Shown here in pieces: positions 1 through 5,134 of a stretch of 7,617 nucleotides of DNA. Made by a program: the position numbers and the translations under genes. A model generated the notes under the pieces. The model did not search any database. It was not told the DNA's origin and saw only the letters and a program-made list of their open reading frames with translations. Source of the DNA: an uncultured Novosphingobium sp. (GTDB lineage Bacteria; Pseudomonadota; Alphaproteobacteria; Sphingomonadales; Sphingomonadaceae); the NCBI GenBank assembly GCA_937860195.1, contig CALMBN010000256.1, positions 1 to 7,617 of the forward strand, read 5' to 3'. The first letter of the stretch is position 1. Each line of letters opens with the position of its first letter.

Positions 1-21
1 CCCCTCCCCAACGGGGAGGGG
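1..21. terminator. GC-rich perfect hairpin, possible terminator of the desaturase gene
   Basis: CCCCTCCCC (1-9) and GGGGAGGGG (13-21) form a perfect 9-bp stem with a 3-base loop. It lies 7 bases beyond the stop codon of the minus-strand desaturase-family gene, the right place for a transcription terminator. Whether a T run follows on the minus strand cannot be seen because the window ends there. On the plus strand there is no T run after it. Hairpins of this style also occur as dispersed intergenic repeats in sphingomonad genomes, so it may be a repeat element rather than a dedicated terminator. Confidence 0.45.
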
Positions 22-28
22 CGTAAAG

Positions 29-763
29 CTACTCGGCGGGTTCAACCTCAGCTCGACGGAAGTAGAGCGGCCACAGCAGCTGTTCGCGCAGGGATAACGG
101 CCGGGTCGAATAGCCGGTGGGCGGGAATCCATCCGGCTGGTTGTAGTCACCGAACAGCACGTCCCAGATCGGCAAAATTGCGGCGAAATTGCTGTCGTAG
201 TGTTCGGGCAAGGCGGAATGGTGCCGCCGGTGATAGGCCGGAGTGTTTATCAGCCACGACCATCGACCCAGATTGAGCTTGAGCTGCGAATGGGCCACAA
301 AGTTCCACAGACTGAGTGCACCATAGACTGCCAGCGCGGTTGGTGTAGGCGAGACTATCAGCGCAGCGACCGACAGCACGGTGATCGACTTGAACAGCGG
401 ATCGGCCCAGAAATGGCGATTGGTGGTCAAGACCGACATATTGGGATCAGAATGGTGCAACGAATGCATCGACCACAGCAGCGGGATCCGGTGCTGCATC
501 CGGTGATAGGCGTACTCGGCGAGATCATAGACCAGCACATAGACGATGACTGCCGCCCAGGTCGGGAGCGCGGCCCCGTCGATCAGCGCCGGGCCTTGCC
601 AAGCCTGCACCGCGCCATAGACCGTAAACGCGCCGAAAATTCTGAGTGCCCACGATTGCAGATTGATCCACCAATCGGTCCTCGGCGCACCGATTGCACG
701 CTCCCACACGATCAGAATCAGTGCCACGATCGGGCCGGAGAACAGGGCAATCCATTGCGACAT
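29..763 (-). CDS. fatty acid hydroxylase / sterol desaturase superfamily membrane protein
   Basis: A 244-residue integral membrane protein with the histidine clusters of the fatty acid hydroxylase superfamily: HRMQH (residues 87-91), HSLHH (100-104) and HRRHH (178-182), with further histidines at 117 and 158. In this superfamily such clusters bind a di-iron centre that uses O2 to hydroxylate or desaturate lipid-like substrates. Hydrophobic stretches lie near residues 4-20, 38-55, 68-83 and 124-155, with the histidine clusters on the cytoplasmic side by family analogy. The length fits bacterial members. ATG at 763 is used because the frame is closed by TAA at 788-790 and no other start codon lies between; there is no strong ribosome binding site. 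The substrate cannot be read from sequence: carotenoid, hopanoid, sterol-like or fatty acyl lipids are all possible. It is divergent from the exported-protein gene at 935 and appears monocistronic within the window. Confidence 0.9.
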   Translation of the reverse strand: MSQWIALFSGPIVALILIVWERAIGAPRTDWWINLQSWALRIFGAFTVYGAVQAWQGPALIDGAALPTWAAVIVYVLVYDLAEYAYHRMQHRIPLLWSMHSLHHSDPNMSVLTTNRHFWADPLFKSITVLSVAALIVSPTPTALAVYGALSLWNFVAHSQLKLNLGRWSWLINTPAYHRRHHSALPEHYDSNFAAILPIWDVLFGDYNQPDGFPPTGYSTRPLSLREQLLWPLYFRRAEVEPAE

Positions 764-799
764 GGCGGAAACACTAGGCTTTCGTGCTTATCGAATGGT

Positions 800-822
800 T
801 AAAACCGCTGTTCATAAAACCG
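800..822. repeat. direct repeat TAAAACCG, two copies 15 bp apart
   Basis: TAAAACCG occurs at 800-807 and again at 815-822 in the divergent spacer between the desaturase-family gene and the first exported-protein gene. The 15-bp spacing is not a whole number of helical turns. The second copy overlaps the left arm of the inverted repeat at 811-836. It may be part of a regulator binding region or simply chance in an AT-richer spacer. Confidence 0.3.
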
Positions 823-836
823 GCAATAATTATGAA
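811..836. promoter_or_regulatory. inverted repeat TTCATAA-N12-TTATGAA in divergent spacer
   Basis: TTCATAA at 811-817 is the exact reverse complement of TTATGAA at 830-836, with 12 bases between. The whole element is 26 bp in the 171-base spacer (764-934) between two divergently transcribed genes, which suits an operator for a dimeric regulator. I could not assign a convincing -35/-10 pair for either gene here: the best minus-strand candidate is TTGCCG followed after 17 bases by TTTAAC, which is weak. The rest of the spacer (837-920) shows only a small CGGG/CCCG hairpin at 899-909. Confidence 0.3.
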
Positions 837-920
837 TGGGACCTAACAGGCGAGTTCAGCAAAGCGCCACGGGCGAATCGGTAAAACATCCTCAAGCCCG
901 GGCAACCCGTCCGGCAGATT

Positions 921-926
921 GAAGGA
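921..926 (+). promoter_or_regulatory. Shine-Dalgarno sequence that fixes the start at 935
   Basis: GAAGGA ends 8 bases before the ATG at 935. The upstream in-frame ATG at 926 overlaps this motif and so cannot use it, which makes 935 the better start. Confidence 0.65.
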
Positions 927-934
927 TGAATGCC

Positions 935-1540
935 ATGAAGACCCTGTCCAAAGCCCTTGTCGGTACCATCGCCGCTGGTGCGATGGCGATCTCTTCGGCA
1001 ACCCCTGCTTTTGCTGAGCATCGCGATCGCGATGGTGTCAGCGTAGGCGATGTGATTGCCGGTGCGCTGATTATCGGCGGGATTGCCGTTGTCGCCTCGG
1101 CAGCGAACAAGAACGATCGCGGTCGCTACGGTGATTATCAGGGCCGTGATTACCGCTATGACCGCGCCGGTTACGGCGACCGCAACGATCAATACGGCAA
1201 TGGCTACGGCCAGGGCTATCGTGACAACCCGCGTCAGGCAGTGGCACAATGTGTCCAGGCGGCTGAACGCTATGCCGCCCAGCGCTATGGCCGGGCCGAT
1301 GTGACTGATGTCCGTGAGATCAGGGACACGCGCCATGGTCTTGAAGTCAAAGGCCGGATCGCGGTCAAGACTCAGGGACGAGATTGGCGCCGGGGCGATA
1401 ACCGCTATGGCAACGGCTGGGGCGGTGACTATCGCGGCTACAACGACAGCCATCGGGGCTACGATTCGGGCTCGTTCAAGTGCAAGATCGAACGCGGCCG
1501 GGTGGTTGACCTCGATATCGACGGGATCCGCGGGCTCTAA
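935..1540 (+). CDS. exported Gly/Tyr/Arg/Asp-rich protein with glycine-zipper segment (paralog A)
   Basis: A 201-residue protein counted from ATG 935, chosen from the GAAGGA 8 bases upstream rather than the ATG at 926. Residues 1-27 form a signal peptide (KTLSK, hydrophobic core, then TPAFA before EH). A short hydrophobic glycine-rich segment follows (about 36-57, containing GDVIAGALIIGG) that could associate with a membrane. A hydrophilic linker rich in G, Y, R and D spans about 58-98. The C-terminal domain has cysteines at 106 and 183 that could form a periplasmic disulfide, but it is interrupted at about 145-178 by a second RGY/GDN-rich stretch. The protein ends in FKCKIERGRVVDLDI. The gene at 1629 encodes a clear paralog lacking that internal stretch. 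I do not recognise a characterised family. Envelope association is inferred from the signal peptide; the function is unknown. Confidence 0.8.
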   Translation: MKTLSKALVGTIAAGAMAISSATPAFAEHRDRDGVSVGDVIAGALIIGGIAVVASAANKNDRGRYGDYQGRDYRYDRAGYGDRNDQYGNGYGQGYRDNPRQAVAQCVQAAERYAAQRYGRADVTDVREIRDTRHGLEVKGRIAVKTQGRDWRRGDNRYGNGWGGDYRGYNDSHRGYDSGSFKCKIERGRVVDLDIDGIRGL

Positions 1541-1561
1541 GGCCTGAGGTTCCAGACTAAC

Positions 1562-1604
1562 CGACGGGCGGTTCAGGCGAGAGTAAGCCTGGACCGCCTA
1601 GTCG
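1562..1604 (+). other. intercistronic hairpin between the two exported paralogs
   Basis: GGCGGTTCAGGC (1567-1578) pairs with GCCTGGACCGCC (1587-1598): 12 pairs including one G-U, around an 8-base loop. An outer CGAC/GTCG helix (1562-1565 with 1601-1604) extends the stem beyond a small internal loop. No T run follows, so a classic intrinsic terminator is unlikely. The structure ends 9 bases before the Shine-Dalgarno sequence of the second gene. It may stabilise mRNA ends or set the relative output of the two genes, or act as a weak terminator. Confidence 0.55.
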
Positions 1605-1613
1605 CACGAATTC

Positions 1614-1619
1614 AGGAGG
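1614..1619 (+). promoter_or_regulatory. Shine-Dalgarno AGGAGG for the second paralog
   Basis: AGGAGG lies 9 bases before ATG 1629 and only 3 bases before the in-frame TTG at 1623. The ATG is therefore the preferred start. The perfect consensus suggests efficient translation. Confidence 0.8.
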
Positions 1620-1628
1620 GCATTGATC

Positions 1629-2117
1629 ATGACTCGCAAGACGACGCGTTTCGCCACCATGCTGGCTTCGGCCGCAGCTTTTTCGATGGTCGCCACACCG
1701 GCCATGGCCAACCACGGCTGGGGCTGGGGTGGACGCCACCGCGACCGGGTTGATGCCGGAGACGTGATCACCGGCATCCTGATTATCGGCGGGATCGCTG
1801 CGATTGCCAGTGCGGCCAGCAAGAAAGACAAGCAAAAGCGCTATGAACGCCGCGACCGTGATGATCGCGACAACGGCGACTACTACGAGCGCGACGAGGG
1901 CCGCGATGACCGCCCTGAGTGGCAGGAGGGCACTGGTATCAACGGCGCAATCAACCGCTGCCTCGGCGAAGTTTCACGCGGGCCTGACGGTCAAGGCGAA
2001 GTCGACTCAGTCAGCCGCGATGGCGATGGCTGGCGGGTTCAGGGGCGGTCGGCTGGCGGCGAGTTCACTTGCACAATCGACCGCAACGGACGGATCAGGA
2101 ATATCGAGGTCGGTTGA
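1629..2117 (+). CDS. exported Asp/Arg-rich protein with glycine-zipper segment (paralog B)
   Basis: A 162-residue protein from ATG 1629, set by AGGAGG 9 bases upstream. The signal peptide covers about residues 1-28 (MTRKTTRF, hydrophobic core, then TPAMA before NH). It shares with the gene at 935 the segment GDVI.G.LIIGGIA followed by ASAA and a lysine/aspartate turn (residues 44-67). A charged linker rich in R, D and E follows (about 66-95). The compact C-terminal domain has cysteines at 111 and 148, matching the two cysteines of the paralog (INRCLGEVSR against VAQCVQAAER; FTCTIDRNGRIRNIEV against FKCKIERGRVVDLDI). A 17-base stretch, CTGATTATCGGCGGGAT, is identical in the two genes (1067-1083 and 1779-1795). 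The pair probably arose by tandem duplication and may form one operon. No named family or function is recognised. Confidence 0.8.
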   Translation: MTRKTTRFATMLASAAAFSMVATPAMANHGWGWGGRHRDRVDAGDVITGILIIGGIAAIASAASKKDKQKRYERRDRDDRDNGDYYERDEGRDDRPEWQEGTGINGAINRCLGEVSRGPDGQGEVDSVSRDGDGWRVQGRSAGGEFTCTIDRNGRIRNIEVG

Positions 2118-2144
2118 GGCCTAAGCGACAAGCAGCCACTGTGA

Positions 2145-2162
2145 TCCCGGCCTCCGCCGGGA
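2145..2162. terminator. hairpin between convergent genes, possible bidirectional terminator
   Basis: TCCCGGC (2145-2151) and GCCGGGA (2156-2162) form a perfect 7-bp stem with loop CTCC. It lies 27 bases after the stop of paralog B and 9 bases beyond the stop of the convergent hydrolase gene. No T run follows on either strand, so efficiency as an intrinsic terminator is doubtful. Similar CCGGC..GCCGG hairpins are common dispersed intergenic elements in alphaproteobacteria. Confidence 0.4.
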
Positions 2163-2171
2163 AGACTGTCG

Positions 2172-2975
2172 TCAATGCAAGCGCTGGCTTGGAAACATCC
2201 AGCGTTGAGCCAGCCGCGGAGCAAACGGTTTCCACTCACCCTCGGCCTGGGCCAGTCGATCCGCCAGCGCCACCATCACGCTGGGATTGACACCCAGTCC
2301 GATGTGGCTGGCGTGAACGACGATGTTCTCAGTCTCACCATGGCCCTGGTCGGCATGCTGGACCGAACCGCGCCAGTGGACGATTCCATCGGTACGGGTC
2401 AGGATCGAGGTGGTTGGAACCGGTGGAGCCCGGTCCAGCCCGGTGAAGTGACCGTGCTGCAGCGGCTCCGGCTCTTTGCCGTTGAGGAATTCAAACAGGC
2501 GGCTGGCGTTCGTATGGCGGCGATCATCGTGGATCGGGCTGCCGAGCGAGATCACCTGACGGACTGCATCGGGATGCAGCTTGGCCAGCTCGCGGGCGAA
2601 GACTCCGCCCAGGCTCCAGCCGATGATCGAGACTTTCTGGCCCGTATCCTGATGGATCTTCAGCAGCAATGCTTCCATTTCGTGGACCCGGCTGAGATCG
2701 ACCCGGACATTGCGGCCCAATTTCCAGCCATAGGCATCATAGCCCAGGTCCTTCAGCAGCCGCCGCATCGGCGCGGTTGAGCTGTCCGAGGCGAGGAAGC
2801 CGGGCAAGACCAGCACCGGATGGCCATCGCCCTTCGGCAGCCGGCCAAGCAGCGGGCGGGTGGCTACAAACGAGGCGAGTTCGAACACCGCGCGGCCTTC
2901 GGCCAGGGCGAGCAGACGATGCGGAGGCCGTGCTTCGATATTCAGCGCTTCGCGCGATGCTGTGGTGGCTGTCAT
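2172..2975 (-). CDS. alpha/beta hydrolase (lipase/esterase-like)
   Basis: A 267-residue alpha/beta-hydrolase-fold protein. The oxyanion-hole strand PVLVLPGF lies at residues 53-60. The nucleophile elbow GWSLGG (119-124) places the catalytic serine at 121. Likely acid and base are Asp196 (RTDGIVHW) and His224 (HASHIGLGVNP), both in motifs usual for this group of bacterial esterases. There is no signal peptide, so it is probably cytoplasmic or peripheral to lipid. Its ATG overlaps the stop of the upstream WS/DGAT gene in ATGA (2972-2975), a hallmark of translational coupling. By association with the acyltransferase it may hydrolyse acyl esters such as triacylglycerol or wax esters, or trim an acyl donor. 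That substrate is inference; the fold and triad are well supported. Confidence 0.9.
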   Translation of the reverse strand: MTATTASREALNIEARPPHRLLALAEGRAVFELASFVATRPLLGRLPKGDGHPVLVLPGFLASDSSTAPMRRLLKDLGYDAYGWKLGRNVRVDLSRVHEMEALLLKIHQDTGQKVSIIGWSLGGVFARELAKLHPDAVRQVISLGSPIHDDRRHTNASRLFEFLNGKEPEPLQHGHFTGLDRAPPVPTTSILTRTDGIVHWRGSVQHADQGHGETENIVVHASHIGLGVNPSVMVALADRLAQAEGEWKPFAPRLAQRWMFPSQRLH

Positions 2976-4495
2976 TTCTTCTTCGCGGCCTTTCCGGACT
3001 TGGCAGATTTTTTCTCCGCCGGTTTTACTTCCGCGGCCTTGGCTGTGGCCGGTTTGGATTCGGGTGCAGTGCTCACTGCCGTACGCCCAGCATCGCGCAA
3101 TTCGGTAAAGCTATCCTCAATGCACTGGGCATAGAAATCCGGATCAGACATCACATCGCGGCAGGCGGTGAAAGCAATCGTCGCCTCTTTGACATAGCTT
3201 TGCACCACATGGCCCAGCGCCATGCCATCGGTAAGGCAGAGTAACCCCATCATCGATTCCAGTCGCGCCCCGCTCGAATAGATCGGAACGGGCGGGCCGG
3301 GCACATTGGTCACGACCGTGGTGAACGGCGGGCCGACCCGGTTGGCAAGTCCGAGCCGGGTATAGAGCTGCGCGCCGAGTGCCATGAACAGCGCCGGCGA
3401 AACCTTGCTCATCTCGGTCATGTTGCGAGCACCGATCGCATCGGTCATCGCCTTGGAATTGACGGTTTGCGAATGGACGAAGGCCAGCCGTTCCAGCGGG
3501 TCTTCGATCTGGGTTCCAAGCGGGGCCACCATCGCCGCGACCTGATTGCCCATGTCGCCCTTTTCGCCGCTCGACCGGACCGAGATCGGGGCCATCGCCG
3601 TCAGCGACTTGTCTGGCAGCTCGCCGTGATGCTTAAGATACTTGCGCATCGCCCCGCCGATGATCGTCAGGAAGACGTCGTTGACCTTGGCCCCCGGCGC
3701 AGCCTCGCGGATCGCCTTGATATCGGCCAATGGAACCGAACGGCCTTCGACCACGCGGTTGGCAGAAATGACTGTATTGAACCGGGTGCGCGGAGCAAGC
3801 ATCGCGCCGTCGAGCTTGAAATCCTTTGCGATCAGACCCTTGATCGCTTTCGCCACCCCCGGCATCGCCTTTGCCGCGACATCGAGCTGGCGAACCGGGT
3901 TGGCCAGATTGTTGATCCAGCTTTTTGCCATCAGCTCTGCGAAGTTGGGTAGCTCTTCACCCTTCCAGGTATCGGGTGTATCTGGCGGTGGAGCATTTGG
4001 ATCGAGCGTGTGGAGCGCTTCCATCAGGTCAATCCCGCTCATCCCGTCGATCGCGGCGTGGTGGACCTTGGTGACCATCGCGTAGGAACCGGGAGCAACA
4101 CCGGGGACATTGTCGATCCCTTCAATCACCGTGAATTCCCATGGTGGGCGGGTCAGATCGAGCGGGCGGGCAAAAATCCGGGCGGCCTGGATGCACAGTT
4201 GCCGCCAGTCACCCGGCTTGGGCAGGGCAACGTGGCGAACGTGGTATTCAAGGTCGAAGTCCTTGTCCTCGACCCAATAGGGATAGTCGAGATCAAACGG
4301 CACCCGGACCAGTCGCTGCCGCATGGTCTTGGACAGCTGCATCCGGCTTTCGAAGAACCGCAGGATATCTTTATACCGCACGAACCCGCCTGGCGCGGTC
4401 TCTGGGTTGTAAATCAGCAGCGAGCCGATGTGCATCGGCGACGTGCGCGTTTCCAGCGCAACAAACGATGCATCCATTCCCTGGAGTTGCTTCAA
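2972..4495 (-). CDS. wax ester synthase / diacylglycerol acyltransferase (WS/DGAT family)
   Basis: A 507-residue acyltransferase of the bacterial WS/DGAT family, which moves acyl groups from acyl-CoA to fatty alcohols or diacylglycerol to make storage lipid. It has the N-terminal signature LQGMDASF with MHIG (residues 4-24) and PPWEF (117-121). The catalytic HHAAIDG follows (HHxxxDG, 145-151), then the family NDVF (272-275) and TNVPGPP (396-402) in the second half. The length to about residue 475 is normal. The last 30 or so residues add an Ala/Lys/Pro-rich tail ending AAKKK. The start is TTG at 4495, supported by AGGAGAGGT upstream; the first ATG (residue 7, in GMDASF) would sit too far from that site and cut into a conserved motif. 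The hydrolase gene follows with a 4-base overlap. Whether it makes wax esters, triacylglycerol or another ester is not decided by sequence. Confidence 0.93.
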   Translation of the reverse strand: MKQLQGMDASFVALETRTSPMHIGSLLIYNPETAPGGFVRYKDILRFFESRMQLSKTMRQRLVRVPFDLDYPYWVEDKDFDLEYHVRHVALPKPGDWRQLCIQAARIFARPLDLTRPPWEFTVIEGIDNVPGVAPGSYAMVTKVHHAAIDGMSGIDLMEALHTLDPNAPPPDTPDTWKGEELPNFAELMAKSWINNLANPVRQLDVAAKAMPGVAKAIKGLIAKDFKLDGAMLAPRTRFNTVISANRVVEGRSVPLADIKAIREAAPGAKVNDVFLTIIGGAMRKYLKHHGELPDKSLTAMAPISVRSSGEKGDMGNQVAAMVAPLGTQIEDPLERLAFVHSQTVNSKAMTDAIGARNMTEMSKVSPALFMALGAQLYTRLGLANRVGPPFTTVVTNVPGPPVPIYSSGARLESMMGLLCLTDGMALGHVVQSYVKEATIAFTACRDVMSDPDFYAQCIEDSFTELRDAGRTAVSTAPESKPATAKAAEVKPAEKKSAKSGKAAKKK

Positions 4496-4500
4496 GCGAT

Positions 4501-4509
4501 ACCTCTCCT
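4501..4509 (-). promoter_or_regulatory. Shine-Dalgarno supporting a TTG start
   Basis: On the minus strand AGGAGAGGT is followed by ATCGC and then TTG (4495-4493). The spacing is right for TTG and about 23 bases from the first in-frame ATG, so TTG is the start of the WS/DGAT gene. Confidence 0.75.
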
Positions 4510-4533
4510 GCTTGCCGCCCGATTTCCGGGTCT

Positions 4534-4546
4534 GCTGCGACGCAGC
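4534..4546. promoter_or_regulatory. inverted repeat GCTGCG-A-CGCAGC in the acyltransferase leader
   Basis: GCTGCG (4534-4539) and CGCAGC (4541-4546) are perfect inverted arms around one base. A second, looser symmetry, TGCGT-CA-ACGCA, lies at 4564-4575, and both contain TGCG and CGCA half-sites. They flank the region where the acyltransferase promoter should be, so they could be operator sites. A one-base loop makes an RNA hairpin with all six pairs unlikely. Chance occurrence in GC-rich DNA is possible. Confidence 0.3.
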
Positions 4547-4571
4547 GTAACAGAGTTGAAATGTGCGTCAA
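4544..4571 (-). promoter_or_regulatory. tentative promoter for the WS/DGAT-hydrolase operon
   Basis: On the minus strand TTGACG (4571-4566) is a good -35, and TTGACGC resembles the -35 favoured in alphaproteobacteria. After 16 bases comes TACGCT (4549-4544), which matches only 3 of 6 positions of the -10 consensus. The -35 lies 6 bases from the divergent antitoxin -35, so the two promoters would be back to back. Confidence 0.3.
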
Positions 4572-4577
4572 CGCAGA

Positions 4578-4606
4578 TTGACATTGTACAGAACATTGTG
4601 CATAAA
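4578..4606 (+). promoter_or_regulatory. sigma-70-type promoter of the yefM-yoeB operon
   Basis: A perfect -35 TTGACA (4578-4583), a 17-base spacer and -10 CATAAA (4601-4606, 4 of 6 consensus) place the transcription start at about 4612-4614. The antitoxin ATG is at 4613, so the transcript probably begins at or next to its start codon. No Shine-Dalgarno sequence is present before the ATG, which agrees with a leaderless message. Confidence 0.65.
4581..4604. promoter_or_regulatory. YefM-YoeB operator: two tandem 12-bp repeats with TGTACA-type cores
   Basis: ACATTGTACAGA (4581-4592) is followed directly by ACATTGTGCATA (4593-4604), identical at 10 of 12 positions. The palindromic core TGTACA (4585-4590) and near-palindromic TGTGCA (4597-4602) are 12 bp centre to centre. 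The E. coli yefM-yoeB operator is known to use TGTACA cores with this spacing. The repeats overlap the end of the -35, fill the spacer and cover most of the -10, so binding of the antitoxin or the complex would block the promoter. This is a strong match in both sequence and geometry; binding itself is inferred. Confidence 0.75.
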
Positions 4607-4612
4607 CCCTTC

Positions 4613-4867
4613 ATGCTAGTCGAAACCTTTTCCAACACCCGCAACAACCTGAAGGCCGTATTCGACCGCGTGGTTGAATCGCGCGCGCCGATGAAGATCG
4701 CACGGCAGCGCGGCGAGAACGTGGTGATCCTCTCCGAAAGCGAATGGGAATCAATTGAGGAGACACTTTACCTGCTCTCCTCGCCAGCCAATGCCGCTCG
4801 CTTGCTGGAAGCGGTGCGCGGGCTGGAAGCAGGTGAGGGTGAGGAACACGAACTGATCGAATTGTGA
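4613..4867 (+). CDS. yefM: YefM-type antitoxin (Phd/YefM family)
   Basis: An 84-residue antitoxin close in length to E. coli YefM. The N-terminal half is the DNA-binding Phd/YefM fold: FSNTRNNL with Arg10 at the position of the operator-contact arginine of E. coli YefM, then APMKIARQRGENVVILSE (residues 25-42). The C-terminal half (about 44-84) carries EETLYLLSSPANAARLL and an acidic, probably flexible tail that would wrap and neutralise the toxin. ATG 4613 is chosen because it aligns with the family N-terminus; the frame is open further upstream, but that part overlaps the operator and the antisense acyltransferase gene. There is no ribosome binding site and the predicted transcript starts at the ATG. 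The stop overlaps the toxin GTG in GTGA. Autorepression with the toxin through the operator at 4581-4604 is expected. Confidence 0.93.
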   Translation: MLVETFSNTRNNLKAVFDRVVESRAPMKIARQRGENVVILSESEWESIEETLYLLSSPANAARLLEAVRGLEAGEGEEHELIEL

Positions 4868-5130
4868 AGGTCGTCTTCTTTCCGACCGCGTGGGACGATT
4901 ACATATTGCTCAGCGAAACCGAAGAGCGGCTTTTCGTCAAGGTCAATCGGCTCATTGCGGAGAGCAGGCGCGATCCATTTCGCGGAACGGGCAAGCCTGA
5001 GGCTTTGCGCGGGAATCTCTCAGGTTGGTGGTCGCGGCGGATCGATCGTGAACATCGATTGGTTTACCGGGTTGCCGGTAGTGGAGTGACCCAAGCACTG
5101 GAAATTGCCCAGTGCCGCTTCCATTACTAA
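4864..5130 (+). CDS. yoeB: YoeB-type toxin, ribosome-dependent mRNA endonuclease
   Basis: An 88-residue toxin of the RelE/YoeB fold; the family cleaves mRNA in the ribosomal A site and halts translation until bound by YefM. It follows E. coli YoeB along its whole length: WDDY at residues 10-13, DPFRGTGKPE (37-46), NLSGWWSRRI (51-60), EHRLVY (63-68) and the terminal CRFHY. Catalytic residues known in E. coli YoeB are all present: Glu46, Arg65 and the final His-Tyr pair (87-88). Nothing indicates inactivation. Translation starts at GTG 4864, which overlaps the antitoxin stop by 4 bases, so toxin synthesis is coupled to the antitoxin. About four extra residues before the C-terminal strand account for the greater length. 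The uvrC start lies 4 bases after its TAA. Confidence 0.95.
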   Translation: MKVVFFPTAWDDYILLSETEERLFVKVNRLIAESRRDPFRGTGKPEALRGNLSGWWSRRIDREHRLVYRVAGSGVTQALEIAQCRFHY

Positions 5131-5134
5131 ACCG

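Noticed and set aside
200..802. 200-codon plus-strand frame opposite the desaturase-family gene
   Set aside because: The minus-strand protein has intact histidine clusters and membrane segments; the plus-strand translation is arginine-rich and without a domain.
926..938. Two other ATGs before the first exported gene: in-frame 926 and out-of-frame 930 (ATG CCA TGA)
   Set aside because: The Shine-Dalgarno motif overlaps or sits too close to both, while 935 has correct spacing. The two-codon frame at 930 is most likely chance.
1019..1034. 16-bp perfect palindrome CATCGCGATCGCGATG
   Set aside because: It lies inside the coding sequence just after the signal peptide and simply reflects alternating CGC and GAT codons (Arg-Asp repeats). 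No sign of a separate role.
830..1453. 207-codon minus-strand frame opposite the first exported paralog
   Set aside because: Its hydrophobic Ala/Val/Ile run comes from reading Gly/Arg/Asp codons in antisense. The sense frame has a signal peptide, ribosome binding site and paralog.
4010..4612. In-frame upstream extension of the antitoxin frame
   Set aside because: The extra 200 or so residues are antisense to the acyltransferase and run through the promoter and operator. Only the part from 4613 matches YefM.
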